51,772 bases of DNA from Candidatus Competibacter phosphatis (GTDB lineage Bacteria > Pseudomonadota > Gammaproteobacteria > Competibacterales > Competibacteraceae): NCBI RefSeq assembly GCF_012939995.1, contig NZ_SPMZ01000037.1, forward strand, positions 1 through 51,772, in the 5' to 3' direction. Position numbers and translations under genes: made by a program. A model generated the notes under the pieces. The model saw nothing but the letters and a program-made list of their open reading frames with translations, was not told the DNA's origin and did not search any database. Of the stretch, positions 51,698-51,772 are shown piece by piece. Positions within the stretch are counted from its first letter, which is position 1, and the number at the start of each line of letters is the position of its first letter.

Positions 51698-51772
51698 ATG
51701 ATTTCGAACAGTCAGCTTTCTTCGCGTCTTGCTCGTGCCTCCACCGTGCTGCACAAAAGCACCGTGAAGGCG
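51698..51772 (+). CDS. Start of an unidentified gene, cut by window edge
   Basis: The ATG at 51698 has an AAGGAG site 7 nt upstream. Twenty-five codons are visible, beginning MISNSQLSSRLARASTVLHK. This is too short to identify; it has no signal peptide and is Ser- and basic-rich. The upstream 51470-51697 is AT-richer and includes the 19-bp direct repeats. Confidence 0.6.
   Translation, partial: MISNSQLSSRLARASTVLHKSTVKA

Overview
The window is GC-rich, densely packed gammaproteobacterial chromosome. The clues are the order hisBHAFIE-tatABC, msbA beside hldE, sthA, pilU, ampD, tcdA, rlmJ and mltD. A phasin gene points to polyhydroxyalkanoate storage. Together with triple DUF2173 proteins and cyclic-di-GMP signalling, this would fit a polymer-storing environmental gammaproteobacterium such as a Competibacteraceae member, but that placement is inference. 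No rRNA or CRISPR array was seen.

Layout. (1) 1-2775 is the end of an integrated element: the tail of an IS50-like IS4 insertion, a gene it interrupts, a YgiT/DUF4258 toxin-antitoxin pair translationally coupled to a tyrosine integrase, putative integrase arm sites, and a tRNA-Thr(CGT) 3' fragment that marks the attachment junction. (2) 2787-9266 holds the histidine operon hisBHAFIE, the twin-arginine translocase genes tatABC and an lrgAB-type pair. (3) 9303-13349 runs on the minus strand: truA, an L,D-transpeptidase and three tandem DUF2173 genes. (4) 13534-18846 carries hrpB, a solitary PAAR-like DUF4280 gene, sirB2, a phasin gene and fbp. (5) 19061-25717 carries a degenerate REC-REC-GGDEF-EAL protein, ampD, a nitronate monooxygenase, tcdA, tatD and an AraC regulator. 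(6) 26059-32461 carries sthA, pilU, an aminotransferase and a FIST-GAF-GGDEF cyclase. (7) 32561-40584 is mainly envelope functions: an aldo/keto reductase, an FAD oxidoreductase and hldE in one overlapping operon, divergent msbA, an Rmf-like small protein, a Sel1 protein and mltD. (8) 40632-48598 carries sseA, rlmJ, the three-gene AmmeMemoRadiSam set, two TIGR04282/TIGR04283-type glycosyltransferases, tRNA-Ala(CGC), corA and a ChaA-type antiporter. (9) 48599-51772 is a mobile zone: a complete IS481-family element, a complete ISAs1-family element with a perfect 10-bp target duplication, a pair of 19-bp direct repeats, and the start of a gene cut by the window edge.

A recurrent oddity is frame disruption at homopolymers. 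hisH, tatB, tatC, the nitronate monooxygenase and the ISAs1 transposase (twice) each read correctly only if one base is removed from a run of six or seven identical bases. This looks more like a base-calling or assembly artefact than coordinated gene decay, so those genes are best read as functional until checked.

The least understood and most interesting units are the AmmeMemoRadiSam cluster, the DUF2173 triplet, the hldE-FAD oxidoreductase-aldo/keto reductase operon, and the integrase-toxin-antitoxin overlap with an in-frame stop at integrase codon 7.
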